Source: Streptomyces sp. T12 (GTDB lineage: Bacteria > Actinomycetota > Actinomycetes > Streptomycetales > Streptomycetaceae). Taken from it: a DNA stretch of 64,000 bases. The position numbers and the translations under genes were made by a program. Under the pieces are notes generated by a model. That model was not told where the DNA came from. It saw nothing but the letters and a program-made list of their open reading frames with translations, and did no database searches. Position 1 is the first letter of the stretch. Each line of letters opens with the position of its first letter. The stretch spans positions 5,208,001-5,272,000 of the forward strand of contig NZ_CP117866.1 of the NCBI RefSeq assembly GCF_028736035.1, written 5' to 3'. Below, one piece after another: positions 7,764 to 16,634 of this stretch.

Positions 7764-7896
7764 TCGGCCCCGGCCCACCAGGGGCGGAGCGGGTACAGCG
7801 TACCGGCCTGACGCGTTGCGCGGGGTTGGTGGTCCGTATGCGGGCCCGTGGCTCCCTTGCCGAAGAGTCCCTGAGCGGCCGTACGAGCGCTCGCCG

Positions 7897-9450
7897 TCAG
7901 CCGGCGTCGCTCAGGCGGACTCCGTTGACGGCGGCGTCGAAGGCCGGCCGGTACTCGTGCCATTGCTCGTCCGGCGCGGAGAGGTAGATGACGTACTGGG
8001 TGCCGTCGGCGCTCGCGAAGGCCAGTTCCGCCGCGCGGTACTTGCGTGCGCGGCCGTCGAAGGTGAACTCCCAGTACCCGGCAGGCTGTCCCCGGAAGGT
8101 CGTCTCGGCCATCCTCACCCGTTCATAGCCGGGATTGTCGCGGGCGGTCTGTTCCTCTTCCGTCTCACGCCAGTGCCGCAGCGGATCGGTGCCCGCGAAC
8201 TCGACGACGTTGACCCTCAGGCCCACCAGTTCCGACGGGTCTATATAGCCGACTTCGCCACCGGGCAACGTCTTGCGGGTCCAGCCGTCGCGCACGGGCA
8301 CGGAGATGCCGGTGTCCGGCTTCTCGAGGTGGTAACCGGCGGGCACCGGCGGCACGGTGGCAGCGGGGCTGGCGGTGGGGGAGGAAGTGGACGCCTCGGA
8401 GCCGGACGGGTGCGTAGTCGGCCCATCGGCGCGGCCCTTGAGCCACCACAGTGCGCCGCCCGCCAGACAGGCGGCGAGGGTCACTGCCAGGACCGACCGC
8501 ACCACCGTACGGCGGCGGTTGCCCTTGCCCTTCCCGCCGGGAGGCACGAGGTCCTGCGCACGGTCCGGGCGCGTGGGTGCATCGAGGCGCGAGGTCCCGG
8601 TGCCGGTCACCTCGCCCAGGCGGCGTTCTACCTCGTGTACGTCCATGCGCTGTTCGGGATCCTTGACGAGCAGACCCTCGATCACCGGGGTCAGGTCCCC
8701 GGCCCTGCGCGAGGGCTCGTACGGATCGGTGGCGATGGCGTACGCCGTCTCGATCGGGGTGTCGCGGCGGAACGGGTCCCGCCCCTCGACCGCCTGGTAC
8801 AGCGTCGCCCCCAGGGCCCACAGGTCACTGGCGGGACCGGTCTCGGGATGCGCGCCCCTGAGCCGTTCGGGCGCCAGGTAGCAGATGGAGCCGATCAACT
8901 CGCCGGGCTTGGTCAGCGAGGACGTTCCCGACTCCATGGCGATCCCGAAGTCGGTGAGGACGATCCGTCCGTCGTCACCGAGCAGCACGTTGGCGGGTTT
9001 GACGTCCCGGTGCAGGACTCCGGCGTCATGGGCGGCGCGCAGGGCGGCGACCATGGCACGGCCGATCCGGGCAGCTTCCTCGGGTGGCAGCGCGCCCCGG
9101 CGCTTGAGGACGTCGCTCAACGTGACCGAGGGGATGTACTCCATGACGATGCACGGCAGGCCCTCGTCGTCGACGACGTCGTGCACCACGATCACGTTGG
9201 GGTGGGTGATCCGGGCGGCGCTGCGGGCCTCGCGGCGGGTGCGCTCGTAGAGCGTCCGGACCTCGTCGTCCTGCAGGTGCGGCGGGATGCGCAGCTTCTT
9301 CACGGCGACGTGCCGACCGAGCAGTTTGTCCTCGGCACGCCAGACGGTTCCCATACCGCCGCTGCCCACCCGCTCCACCAGCAGGTACCTGCCGGCGACG
9401 AGCCGCCCGAGATCGGACACCGCGAGACCGTCCCCTTGTCTGCTTCCCAT
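7897..9450 (-). CDS. Membrane-anchored Ser/Thr protein kinase
   Basis: A 517-residue Hanks-type kinase of the PknB class. The kinase domain spans about 20-285, with glycine loop GSGGMGTVW (29-37), Lys51 in VAVKK, HRD 147-149, DFG 167-169 and the YLAPERL activation-segment end. A basic juxtamembrane linker leads to one membrane helix (about residues 325-345, SVLAVTLAACLAGGALWWL). It is followed by a Ser/Thr/Pro spacer and an extracellular domain of about 150 residues rich in aromatic and charged strands, without PASTA repeats. It would sense an external cue and phosphorylate cytoplasmic targets. Start 9450 is the ATG nearest the kinase domain. It lies 339 bp downstream of htrA on the same strand. 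Confidence 0.9.
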   Translation of the reverse strand: MGSRQGDGLAVSDLGRLVAGRYLLVERVGSGGMGTVWRAEDKLLGRHVAVKKLRIPPHLQDDEVRTLYERTRREARSAARITHPNVIVVHDVVDDEGLPCIVMEYIPSVTLSDVLKRRGALPPEEAARIGRAMVAALRAAHDAGVLHRDVKPANVLLGDDGRIVLTDFGIAMESGTSSLTKPGELIGSICYLAPERLRGAHPETGPASDLWALGATLYQAVEGRDPFRRDTPIETAYAIATDPYEPSRRAGDLTPVIEGLLVKDPEQRMDVHEVERRLGEVTGTGTSRLDAPTRPDRAQDLVPPGGKGKGNRRRTVVRSVLAVTLAACLAGGALWWLKGRADGPTTHPSGSEASTSSPTASPAATVPPVPAGYHLEKPDTGISVPVRDGWTRKTLPGGEVGYIDPSELVGLRVNVVEFAGTDPLRHWRETEEEQTARDNPGYERVRMAETTFRGQPAGYWEFTFDGRARKYRAAELAFASADGTQYVIYLSAPDEQWHEYRPAFDAAVNGVRLSDAG

Positions 9451-9789
9451 TCGCGGCTCCGCTTCCCATTCGCGAACAGTCGAGGTCGAGAAGGCACGAT
9501 AGCCCATCCGAACGTATGGACACGGCCGCCCTCGATCGGCAACCCCCCGCGCGCGCAGCGCAGTCCACACCCCGGCGAACAGCTCCCTGGCCGTCCACCC
9601 ATGCCGTCGCCTCAGCGAACGACAGTGCGACAGGGCGCCCTCCCGGCGGGGAGGACGCGGTGCGTCGCCTCCTGGTTCCCGCCCCTCCCGAAGGCGCCCA
9701 CCTCGCCCAAGGCGAGGGCAACAAACGAACACGCGCGCGTGACGTCGCCCCTGGTCGGAGCCGGACGTACGCGCGCGTGGCCGGTGGCG
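9451..9789. other. Intergenic region between htrA and the kinase gene
   Basis: A 339-bp gap without a credible gene. Two hairpins are visible (9639-9654 and 9702-9716), probably ending htrA transcription. A direct repeat CTTCCCATTCGCG occurs at 9443-9455 and 9462-9474, straddling the kinase start. The kinase promoter should lie in the left part. Confidence 0.5.
9702..9716 (-). terminator. Possible terminator hairpin after htrA
   Basis: CTCGCC-CAA-GGCGAG is a perfect 6-bp stem with a three-base loop, about 75 bases after the htrA stop. A second stem (9639-9644 with 9649-9654) follows. No U tract is present. Confidence 0.4.
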
Positions 9790-11367
9790 TCAGCTGTCGC
9801 CCGTGCGGGCGCCCAGGGTGAGTTCGACCGTGCGGGACTGGCCGCCGCGTTCGTAGGTGATCGTGACCTTGTCGCCGGGCTTGTGGGTCCAGATCTCGCC
9901 GATCAGGGTGGGGCCGGAGTCGATCACCCTGTCGTCGAGCTTGGTGATGACGTCGCCGGGCTTGAGGCCGGCCTTGGCGGCGGGGCCGCCCGCCTCGACC
10001 GCGTCCGAGCCGCTGGCGCCCTGCTCGGTGATCTTGGCGCCGCCGGTGGTGTCCTCCAGGGAGACGGAAGCGCCGATCTTGGCGTACACCGGCTTGCCGG
10101 TCTTGATCAGCTGCTTGGCGACGTACTGGGCCTGGTTGATCGGGATGGCGAAGCCGAGGCCGATCGAGCCGGACTGGCTGGTGCCGCCCAGGCCGTTGGC
10201 GGAGGACTGGATCGCGGAGTTGATGCCGATGACGTTGCCCTGCGCGTCCAGCAGCGGCCCGCCGGAGTTGCCGGGGTTGATCGAGGCGTCCGTCTGCAGG
10301 GCGCTCATGTAGGAGGCGTTGCTGCCGGTGCCGTCGCTGGAGGCCACCGGGCGGTTCTTGGCGCTGATGATGCCCGTCGTGACCGTGTTGGACAGGCCGA
10401 AGGGGGCGCCGATCGCGATCGTCGAGTCGCCGACCGCCACCTCGTCGGAGTTGCCCAGCGTCAGCGGCTTGAGGTCCGACGGCGCGTTCTTGAGCTTGAT
10501 CACCGCTACGTCGTAGCCCTGCGCGTGCCCGACGACCTCGGCGTCGTACTTCTTGCCGTTCGGGAAGGTCGCCGTGAGCTTGCCGCCGTCGACCGCGTCG
10601 GCCACCACGTGGTTGTTGGTGACGATGTGGCCCTCGGTGTCGAAGACGAAGCCGGTGCCGGTGCCGCCCTCGCCACTGCTGCTCTCGGCCTCGATGGTGA
10701 CGGTGCTCGGCAGCGCCTTGGCGGTCACGGACGCGACCGTGCCCGGGTCGCGCTTGATGTCGCCACCGCTGTCGGCGGCGGAGACGGTCGTCGAGGAGCT
10801 GTTGTCGTCGTTCTTGGCCAGGGTGTAGCCGAGGCCGCCGCCCAGGCCGCCCGCGACCAGCGCGGCGATGAGGACCGCGGCGAGCAGTCCGCCGCGCCCA
10901 CGGCCGGACTTGGGCGCCGGCTGCTGGTAGCCGGCGCCCCAGCCGAAGCCCGCGCCGCCACCGCCATCGGCGCCAGCACCAGCAGCACCTGCCGCAATGC
11001 CGCTGTCGGCGTACGGCGGCGTGGGCGGCGGCGGAGGCGGCCAGGAGGCGTCGGGGGCCGAGCCCTGGGAGGCGGGCGGCTGGGCACCGTTCGAGGCAGC
11101 CGGGGCGACGGGCGGCTGGGCGCCGTTCGAAGCCGCTTCGGCAGCGTACGGCTGAGACCCGTTCGCGCCCGCCTCGGCGGCGTACGGCTGCGTGCCGTTC
11201 GAGTTCGCCGGGGCGCCGTTCGGCACCGGCGGGAGCGGAGTGGTCGGGGCGGCGTCGCCCTCGGGAACCGGGCGTTCCTGGGATGCCGGAGCAGCAGGAG
11301 CATCCACCGGCACGGGAGGTGCGGACGGGGCCGGGGGTACCGCGGCGCCCTCGTTCTCGGTGCTCAC
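9790..11367 (-). CDS. HtrA/DegP-type serine protease with PDZ domain
   Basis: A 525-residue membrane-anchored protease. Residues 1-155 are a Pro/Ala/Gly-rich cytoplasmic region with repeats of the type ANGSQPYAAEA (about 55-100). One membrane helix lies at 160-182. The trypsin-like domain has the triad His253 (TNNHVV), Asp286 (YDVAVI) and Ser368 (NPGNSGGPL). A C-terminal PDZ domain (about 425-515) includes AKAGLKPGDVITKLD. It would degrade or refold misfolded exported proteins outside the membrane. It starts with GTG at 11367 after GGAGAG and is divergent from the glycerophosphodiesterase gene. Confidence 0.93.
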   Translation of the reverse strand: MSTENEGAAVPPAPSAPPVPVDAPAAPASQERPVPEGDAAPTTPLPPVPNGAPANSNGTQPYAAEAGANGSQPYAAEAASNGAQPPVAPAASNGAQPPASQGSAPDASWPPPPPPTPPYADSGIAAGAAGAGADGGGGAGFGWGAGYQQPAPKSGRGRGGLLAAVLIAALVAGGLGGGLGYTLAKNDDNSSSTTVSAADSGGDIKRDPGTVASVTAKALPSTVTIEAESSSGEGGTGTGFVFDTEGHIVTNNHVVADAVDGGKLTATFPNGKKYDAEVVGHAQGYDVAVIKLKNAPSDLKPLTLGNSDEVAVGDSTIAIGAPFGLSNTVTTGIISAKNRPVASSDGTGSNASYMSALQTDASINPGNSGGPLLDAQGNVIGINSAIQSSANGLGGTSQSGSIGLGFAIPINQAQYVAKQLIKTGKPVYAKIGASVSLEDTTGGAKITEQGASGSDAVEAGGPAAKAGLKPGDVITKLDDRVIDSGPTLIGEIWTHKPGDKVTITYERGGQSRTVELTLGARTGDS

Positions 11368-11644
11368 AGCTTCTCTCCTCGATCCACGGCTGTAGTTTTC
11401 GGTCGCACTCGGTCACGCCCGTTCACGCTGGCCAGTACTTGTCGGCGGTCGGTGCGCTTCAGCTGTGCATGTCTTTTTGTATGCCGTCAGCTTTTCCCAC
11501 GGGCCGTCAGAGCACCATAAGCGGTGGCTGTGGGTCCACGGCCATTCCTTATATAGGGCATGTGCGACTAAGCAGGCGCAATCCCAGCACCCTCAAGACT
11601 GCTCCGGCCGCACGTCTACCCGCCCGCGGTGGGACCATGACGCG

Positions 11645-12472
11645 GTGACCCACGCACGGCAGCAGCAGATCCAAGTCGTCGCCCATCGCGGAGCCTCCGA
11701 AGACGCTCCCGAGCACACCCTGGCCGCGTACAAGAAGGCGATCGAGGACGGTGCGGACGCCCTCGAGTGCGATGTACGCCTCACCGCGGACGGCCATCTC
11801 GTCTGCGTCCACGACCGCCGCGTCAACCGTACGTCCAACGGCCGCGGCGCGGTCTCGGCCCTGGAGCTCGCCGAGCTCGCCGCCCTGGACTTCGGCTCCC
11901 GCAAGAACCGCGACTCGTGGAAGAACCGGGCCGAGGAGCCCGACTGGGAGTTCCGGCCGGAGGACCCCGAGGACACCTCGGTGCTCACCCTGGAGCGACT
12001 GCTGGAGCTCGTCGCCGACGCGGGGCGGCGTGTGGAGTTGGCGATCGAGACCAAGCACCCGACCCGCTGGGCGGGGCAGGTCGAGGAGCGGCTGCTAGTC
12101 CTGCTGAAGCGGTTCGGGCTCGACGCGCCCGCCTCGGCGGACGAGTCCCCGGTGCGGGTCATGAGCTTCTCGGCGCGCTCGCTGCATCGCGTGCGTGCCG
12201 CCTCGCCGACACTGCCGACCGTCTATCTGATGCAGTTCGTCTCACCCAGACTCCGGGACGGACGGCTGCCCGCGGGCGTCGGCATCGCCGGCCCCTCGAT
12301 CCGGATCGTACGCAGTCACCCGGCTTATGTGGAGCGCCTGAAAAGGGCCGGTCACCAGGTGCACGTCTGGACCGTGAACGAGCCCCAGGACGTCGACCTC
12401 TGCGTCGAGCTGGGCGTCGACGCCATCATCACCAACCGCCCGCGCGCGGTGCTGCACCAGCTAGGCCGCTGA
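11645..12472 (+). CDS. glpQ: Glycerophosphodiester phosphodiesterase
   Basis: A 275-residue TIM-barrel enzyme that hydrolyses glycerophosphodiesters to glycerol-3-phosphate and an alcohol. The metal and catalytic signature is visible: His14-Arg15 (VAHRGASEDAPEHT), Glu41 and Asp43 (ALECDVRL) and His56 (VCVHD). The AIETKHP strand and the C-terminal VWTVNEPQDVDLCVELGVD, NRP ending are typical. No signal peptide is present, so it acts in the cytoplasm. The GTG at 11645 is chosen because the upstream in-frame extension has no family similarity. The gene is divergent from htrA. Confidence 0.9.
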   Translation: MTHARQQQIQVVAHRGASEDAPEHTLAAYKKAIEDGADALECDVRLTADGHLVCVHDRRVNRTSNGRGAVSALELAELAALDFGSRKNRDSWKNRAEEPDWEFRPEDPEDTSVLTLERLLELVADAGRRVELAIETKHPTRWAGQVEERLLVLLKRFGLDAPASADESPVRVMSFSARSLHRVRAASPTLPTVYLMQFVSPRLRDGRLPAGVGIAGPSIRIVRSHPAYVERLKRAGHQVHVWTVNEPQDVDLCVELGVDAIITNRPRAVLHQLGR

Positions 12473-12815
12473 CCCGCGCGCGTAGCCGACGCACGGCCGA
12501 AGCACGACCAACGGCACGACCGAAGCACGGCCAAAGGCACGGCCAAATCAAGTGGTCACAGCAAACCGCGCACCCGGAAACCCCTAAAACCTCATCAATC
12601 CCTGCACAACCTCTTGACCCCGGAGCCCCTTCAGCCCCATCCTCCACTCTCGGTCACACCGTCGAATTCCAGCCATCTCGATTACAGGGAGTGCTCCGGC
12701 GCGTTCGGTCCGTATTCGATCGTTGCGAGTGCGTCACCGGACATTGATTGGCCGGTTTCCGGTACAGGCCAATGGGGCATCCACACCGTGGCGTGGGGCA
12801 AAGGAGGTCTCGGGG
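12473..12815. other. Intergenic region upstream of the HATPase gene
   Basis: A 343-bp gap. Its left part (about 12490-12547) has short GCACGGCC-AAAG-like direct repeats. The right part has an inverted repeat with arms ATTGGCC (12747-12753) and GGCCAAT (12767-12773), 43 bases before the downstream start, which may be a regulatory site. No gene is visible. Confidence 0.5.
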
Positions 12816-13367
12816 GTGGCGTTGGTGGTGGCACAGGAGGTGCCCACGTCGTCGAGCATGGCCGTACCCCATGGCCCTGCGGGCGTGGGGGAAGCGAGAC
12901 ACCGTATGCGCTCACAATTGCGCAGGGGTGGTGTGGCGGATTCGGTCATCGACGATGCCGTACTGATTCTTTCCGAACTCTTGAGCAACGCCTGCAAACA
13001 CGGCCGGCCGCTCGGTGACGCACTGTCCGGGGACGGTGACGTCCGGGCCGCCTGGCGCGTGGACGCGAGCGGCAGGCTCATCGTGGAGGTGACGGACGGC
13101 GGCGGGCCCACCCGCCCTGCTCCGGCCACGCCCTCGGTCACCGCGCACGGCGGCCGCGGGCTGAACATCATCACCGCTCTCGCCGACGACTGGGGTGTAC
13201 GGGACGACGCCCGGGGCGAGGTCACGGTCTGGGTCGTGGTCCACGGCGACGTTCATGATCCGGATGCCGGACACCGCCGCCACGACTTCGCTACGCGCGT
13301 CGCAGCGCCGTCGGTGGGCGCGATATCCGGCCTCGACTTCGCCGACGCCTTTGACGACCTGGACTGA
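12816..13367 (+). CDS. HATPase_c ATP-binding protein (RsbW-like)
   Basis: A 183-residue GHKL ATPase of the single-domain, anti-sigma/anti-anti-sigma class common in Streptomyces. The N box is ILSELLSNACKHG, the G1 box VEVTDGGGP, and the G2 box HGGRGLNII. The GTG at 12816 is strongly supported by AAGGAGG eight bases upstream (12801-12807), so earlier ATGs are discarded. Such proteins bind or phosphorylate STAS-domain or sigma factor partners, but no partner gene is adjacent. The C-terminal 45 residues are acidic and not part of the fold. Confidence 0.82.
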   Translation: MALVVAQEVPTSSSMAVPHGPAGVGEARHRMRSQLRRGGVADSVIDDAVLILSELLSNACKHGRPLGDALSGDGDVRAAWRVDASGRLIVEVTDGGGPTRPAPATPSVTAHGGRGLNIITALADDWGVRDDARGEVTVWVVVHGDVHDPDAGHRRHDFATRVAAPSVGAISGLDFADAFDDLD

Positions 13368-13432
13368 CGGCACGGGTTCCGGCAGAGGCACTGCTTCCGC
13401 CGGAGGCCCTGTTTCCGGCACGACCCGGTGGG

Positions 13433-13441
13433 TTGTCCACA
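13433..13441 (+). promoter_or_regulatory. Isolated DnaA box TTGTCCACA
   Basis: A perfect match to the Streptomyces DnaA-box consensus TTGTCCACA, 75 bases upstream of the DUF5926 gene. Only one box is present, so a role is uncertain. Confidence 0.45.
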
Positions 13442-13515
13442 GGCTCCCGTCGCGCATGGCGTGAAGGGCTAGGCTCGCGCCGTACGAGACGAGCCGTAAC
13501 CGGGAGACACCCACG

Positions 13516-14505
13516 ATGGCCAAGAAGCGACCCCAGACCAAGGCCAAGCGCCCGCAGCTCAGCGACGGAGCCCCCGCCGGAGGCGCTGATGGCCACTTTC
13601 CGGTCGTCGGCGCACGCGAGCCCTGCCCCTGCGGCAGCGGCCGGCGCTACAAGGCCTGTCACGGCCGGGCCGCCGCGCAGGCGGTGACCGAGCTGGTGCA
13701 CCGCCCGTTCGAGGGGCTGCCGGGCGAGTGCGACTGGGTGGCGCTGCGCGAACTGGTGCCGGCCGCCACGGTCGAGCTGACCCTGAAGGGCGGCCTCCCC
13801 GAGGGCGTCCCGTCCGTCACCCTGGCCACCGTCCTGCCGATGGCCTGGCCGGCCCTGCGCCGCGACGACGGCTCGGTACTGCTCGGCCTGCAGAACGACA
13901 CGGCGTCGGGCGACATCAGCCGCGACCTCGCCGACACTCTCCAGCAGGCACTGACCGCACAGCCCGGCACGCCGGTCCAGGGCCGCCGTGCCCCGGCCGA
14001 CGGTCCGCGGCTGCAGGATCTGCTCGACCCCGAAGGCGCGTTCGAGCCAGTTGTGCACGCGGGCTTCGAGTTCTGGGTCCCGGACGCGGAGAACGCCACT
14101 CCGGAGGTGACCGCCTCCTTGGAGCGGGCCAACGCCGCGGCCATCCCGACGGTGCGGCTGACCGGCGTGGACGCCGCCTACTGGTGCGAGACGCCGGACA
14201 AGAACCACCTGCGCTGGGTCATGCCGCACTCCGAGGAGCAGCTTCTGGACGCTCTCGCGCGGCTGCACGCGGCAAGGAAGTCGAACCTCGGCGAAGGCAC
14301 CCGTCTCGTGGGCTCCTTCCGCGCTCACGGCCTCACCGTGCCGGTCTGGGACCTGCCGAGCGGCGTCGGCGCGGAGGACGTGGAGAAGCCGGCGGCGGAG
14401 TTCGCCGAGCGCCTCGCCGCGGCCCTGGCCACGGACGCTCCGCTCACCGCGGACGAGCGTCGCGCGCGTGGCGGCCTGACCAACCGGCAGGTCACGCTCA
14501 GCTGA
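13516..14505 (+). CDS. DUF5926 protein with N-terminal SEC-C zinc motif
   Basis: A 329-residue protein. After a basic leader (MAKKRPQTKAKRPQ), residues about 34-50 form a SEC-C motif, REPCPCGSGRRYKACHG (C-x-C-x8-C-H), the zinc-binding element first seen at the SecA C-terminus. That motif often causes misannotation as SecA; the rest has no SecA domains. The remaining 270 residues are an actinobacteria-specific soluble domain of unknown function (GVDAAYWCETPDKNHLRW is a recognisable stretch). Convergent with the secreted protein gene to its right, with strong hairpins between. Confidence 0.82.
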   Translation: MAKKRPQTKAKRPQLSDGAPAGGADGHFPVVGAREPCPCGSGRRYKACHGRAAAQAVTELVHRPFEGLPGECDWVALRELVPAATVELTLKGGLPEGVPSVTLATVLPMAWPALRRDDGSVLLGLQNDTASGDISRDLADTLQQALTAQPGTPVQGRRAPADGPRLQDLLDPEGAFEPVVHAGFEFWVPDAENATPEVTASLERANAAAIPTVRLTGVDAAYWCETPDKNHLRWVMPHSEEQLLDALARLHAARKSNLGEGTRLVGSFRAHGLTVPVWDLPSGVGAEDVEKPAAEFAERLAAALATDAPLTADERRARGGLTNRQVTLS

Positions 14506-14523
14506 CGAGCGCTGCGGAGATCA

Positions 14524-14572
14524 GGTTCGGCTGAACGGCCGTTCAGCCGAACCGGCCCCTCCGGGAGGGGTG
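14524..14572. terminator. Tandem hairpins, bidirectional terminator
   Basis: A perfect 30-bp palindrome with 15-bp arms (14524-14538 and 14539-14553) is followed directly by a second stem, CCCCTC-CGG-GAGGGG. They lie 19 bases after the DUF5926 stop, between convergent genes. Confidence 0.75.
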
Positions 14573-14669
14573 AATCCGATCACAACTCCCCTGCGGAGCA
14601 AGGGAATCCGTGACTGGAAAGCCCGGATCGAATTTGCGAACCGCCGATCTCTTGTTACCGTTCCACTAG

Positions 14670-14707
14670 CCCGGTTGCTGGTGCATCCCCCGTCGCCAGC
14701 AACCGGG
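14670..14707. terminator. 12-bp stem-loop terminator
   Basis: CCCGGTTGCTGG (14670-14681) pairs perfectly with CCAGCAACCGGG (14696-14707) around a 14-base loop. It lies 42 bases from the 3' end of the minus-strand secreted protein gene and probably terminates it. On the plus strand a TCTTCCC tract follows. Confidence 0.7.
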
Positions 14708-14748
14708 TCTTCCCATATGCGCACTCCTTTACGGAATGACGCCGCCTG

Positions 14749-15417
14749 TCAACTGCCCGTAGGTGACCCGGAGTTGCCCGGCGAGGAGTTGCTCGCGGAG
14801 CGCAGCAGCAGCGGCCCGCTCCCGGCCCGGGACGCGAACTCCGCGACCGCCGTGTAGGCGTCCAGGTTGCCCCGAGTGCGCTCCCGGGGCGTCTCGCACG
14901 TCCCCGGCTCGTCCTCGGCGCCCCCGGCGCAGCGCATCTGCACCGTGCGGCCACCGGGCCCCATGAGACTCAGTACGGAGTCCATCGCACCGCCGGTCGC
15001 ATTGCGGAAGTAGGTACGCGCCCAGGTCTCCTCGCCCTGTGTGAGGACGCAGGTCTGCGCCTCGACGCCCTCGGGGGAGGTGAGTTCGGGGCCGCAGCGG
15101 GCGGCGGTGGCAAGGCCCAGGCCGAGCAGCAGCGACGAGTCGGCGAGCTCGGCGGCCGGCGCCTTGGCGTCGGCGGGGCGGGACGGGCGTACGGCACCGT
15201 CCTTCGGAGCATGGGGGGAGGACCGTACGGCCTCGTGCGCGGACGTGTGTCGGGCGGCCCGGCTCGCGTCGACGACCTGACCGGCGGCCGCCCAGGCCAG
15301 CGGCAGGGCGACCGCGGCCGCCGCGACGGACGCGAAGGCGATCAGACGGACTCTTCTGCGATTCGGCCCGCGGCGATGCGACGACGGTGCCCTTTTTCCC
15401 CTGGTTTGACGCGGCAT
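14749..15417 (-). CDS. Exported or membrane-anchored hypothetical protein
   Basis: A 222-residue protein. A very basic N-terminus (MPRQTRGKRAPSSHRRGPNRRRVR) precedes one hydrophobic helix (LIAFASVAAAAVALPLAWAAAG), so it is a signal anchor or signal peptide. The extracellular part has four cysteines (ARCGPE, QTCVL, MRCAG, GTCET) likely to form two disulfides, and a DAYTAVAEFA segment near the end. I do not recognise a family. It is downstream of the degenerate prim-pol gene on the same strand, 56 bases away, so the two may be co-transcribed. Confidence 0.7.
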   Translation of the reverse strand: MPRQTRGKRAPSSHRRGPNRRRVRLIAFASVAAAAVALPLAWAAAGQVVDASRAARHTSAHEAVRSSPHAPKDGAVRPSRPADAKAPAAELADSSLLLGLGLATAARCGPELTSPEGVEAQTCVLTQGEETWARTYFRNATGGAMDSVLSLMGPGGRTVQMRCAGGAEDEPGTCETPRERTRGNLDAYTAVAEFASRAGSGPLLLRSASNSSPGNSGSPTGS

Positions 15418-15473
15418 ATAGCGGAAGATAACGACCACGCGCGCGTGCACCGTCCCGCGCGCGCCGGACGGCC

Positions 15474-16133
15474 CTACAATTCGGGCGCGCTCACACCCGT
15501 ACGAGTGAGGGCCTCAACCACGGCGTCCACCACGGCCTCCACGTCCGGCACCCACGGGGAGGCCGAGCCGGGCAGCGGAGCGCGCTGCCAGCTGATGGGG
15601 CCCTGGCCCGTCTCGGACGGGGGCAGGGCGATATAGCCGCCCTCGCCGTGGAAGCGGAGGGAGCCGGGGACGAAGTCCTTGGCGTAGAGCAGTTCGCCCA
15701 GCTGCTCCATGGAGTACGGCTTCACCAGGATCGACCAGCGGGCGGGCGAGGCGACGACCGGGCCGAGGCGCATGCCCATGCGGTCGAGTGCGGTGAGGGC
15801 GTGCGCGGCCGGCAGGGCGGGGAGGCTGACCGCACAGGGGGCCGCGTCGCCGGTGGCGAGGATGATCGGGGCCGTGGGCCGGTTGGCCCACCACCAGCGC
15901 ACCATGCGCTCGTCGGTGGTGGCCGCGAGGAGGCCGGGGTCGAAGGGGTGGGCGCCGGGCACCGTGCACTCAGGGTCGGGGCAGCCGCAGCGGGAGTGCC
16001 CCTGCGGGTGCGTCGTCACGCCTGGGAGTACCGGCCAGCGCCATTCCGTCGCGAAGGTCAGGGCCGCGCTGATCAATTCAGGCGTCCCGTCGCTGCGCAG
16101 GAGCCTGCGTCGCCTTCCGAGGATCTCGCGCAT
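15474..16133 (-). CDS. Prim-pol-like protein lacking the catalytic Asp pair
   Basis: A 219-residue protein aligned by eye with the prim-pol at 4970: CGCPDPECTVPGAHP (Cys cluster), MVRWWWANRPTAPIILATG, and RFHGEGGYIALPPS, which matches RGAGGYLVGPGS. Where the other protein has GIDLDT, this one has CAVSLPAL, so the metal-binding Asp pair appears lost. It is also shorter by about 70 residues. It may bind nucleic acid or nucleotide, or play a regulatory role, rather than polymerise. A Shine-Dalgarno GGAAAGGA precedes the ATG at 16133. Confidence 0.7.
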   Translation of the reverse strand: MREILGRRRRLLRSDGTPELISAALTFATEWRWPVLPGVTTHPQGHSRCGCPDPECTVPGAHPFDPGLLAATTDERMVRWWWANRPTAPIILATGDAAPCAVSLPALPAAHALTALDRMGMRLGPVVASPARWSILVKPYSMEQLGELLYAKDFVPGSLRFHGEGGYIALPPSETGQGPISWQRAPLPGSASPWVPDVEAVVDAVVEALTRTGVSAPEL

Positions 16134-16634
16134 GAGCGCTCGTTCCTTTCCGTTGCACCGCTGGCAACACCGTGGTCACATCACACCATGTGTCGATCAC
16201 TTCACTGTGCGTACCTGTTGGCGCATCACACCCCTGCCGTGGGCAAGGGAAACCCCTATGGGCCGAGCGTTGACTGCTTCCGCGGCCACCTCGCCCGTAC
16301 TGCGTCTATCAAAAGCATGGGCGTGGCGTGGGGGTGGCGAAGTCTGGCGTTTAGCGTCGCGCGTATTTCTCTTCGCCTCCGCCACGGGAGGATGGGGCCG
16401 GTCGTCGGTGGCTAAGACGCCCGGGTCCGTCGCCAGGTTCCGGGTGGCTGTCAACCACCCCTGGCCTTCACCGAGTACGTACCCATCACGACCGCTGTGA
16501 CGCTCTGTGGAGCGAAACCAGTCGACCGCAATACCCCGTTCCCTGAGTCAGTTTTAAGCCAACTTTGCCATTGTGCAAGAGGAGTACGGCGAGTACTCAC
16601 GTTACCCACGGACACCAGGAATCCCGGCAGGACA
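16134..16634. other. Promoter region between divergent genes
   Basis: A 501-bp gap between the degenerate prim-pol (minus) and the SpoIIE-type phosphatase (plus). No gene with credible start and codon usage is visible on either strand. It should hold both promoters. I can point to the GGAAAGGA ribosome site at the left edge but to no clear operator. Confidence 0.45.

Noticed and set aside
7681..11520. A 1279-residue open frame on the plus strand
   Set aside because: It is antisense to the kinase and htrA genes and to tRNA-Ser. It exists only because GC-rich codon bias leaves the opposite frame open, and it has no domain.
13516..14505. SecA preprotein translocase
   Set aside because: Only the short SEC-C zinc motif is shared; there are no SecA motor domains.
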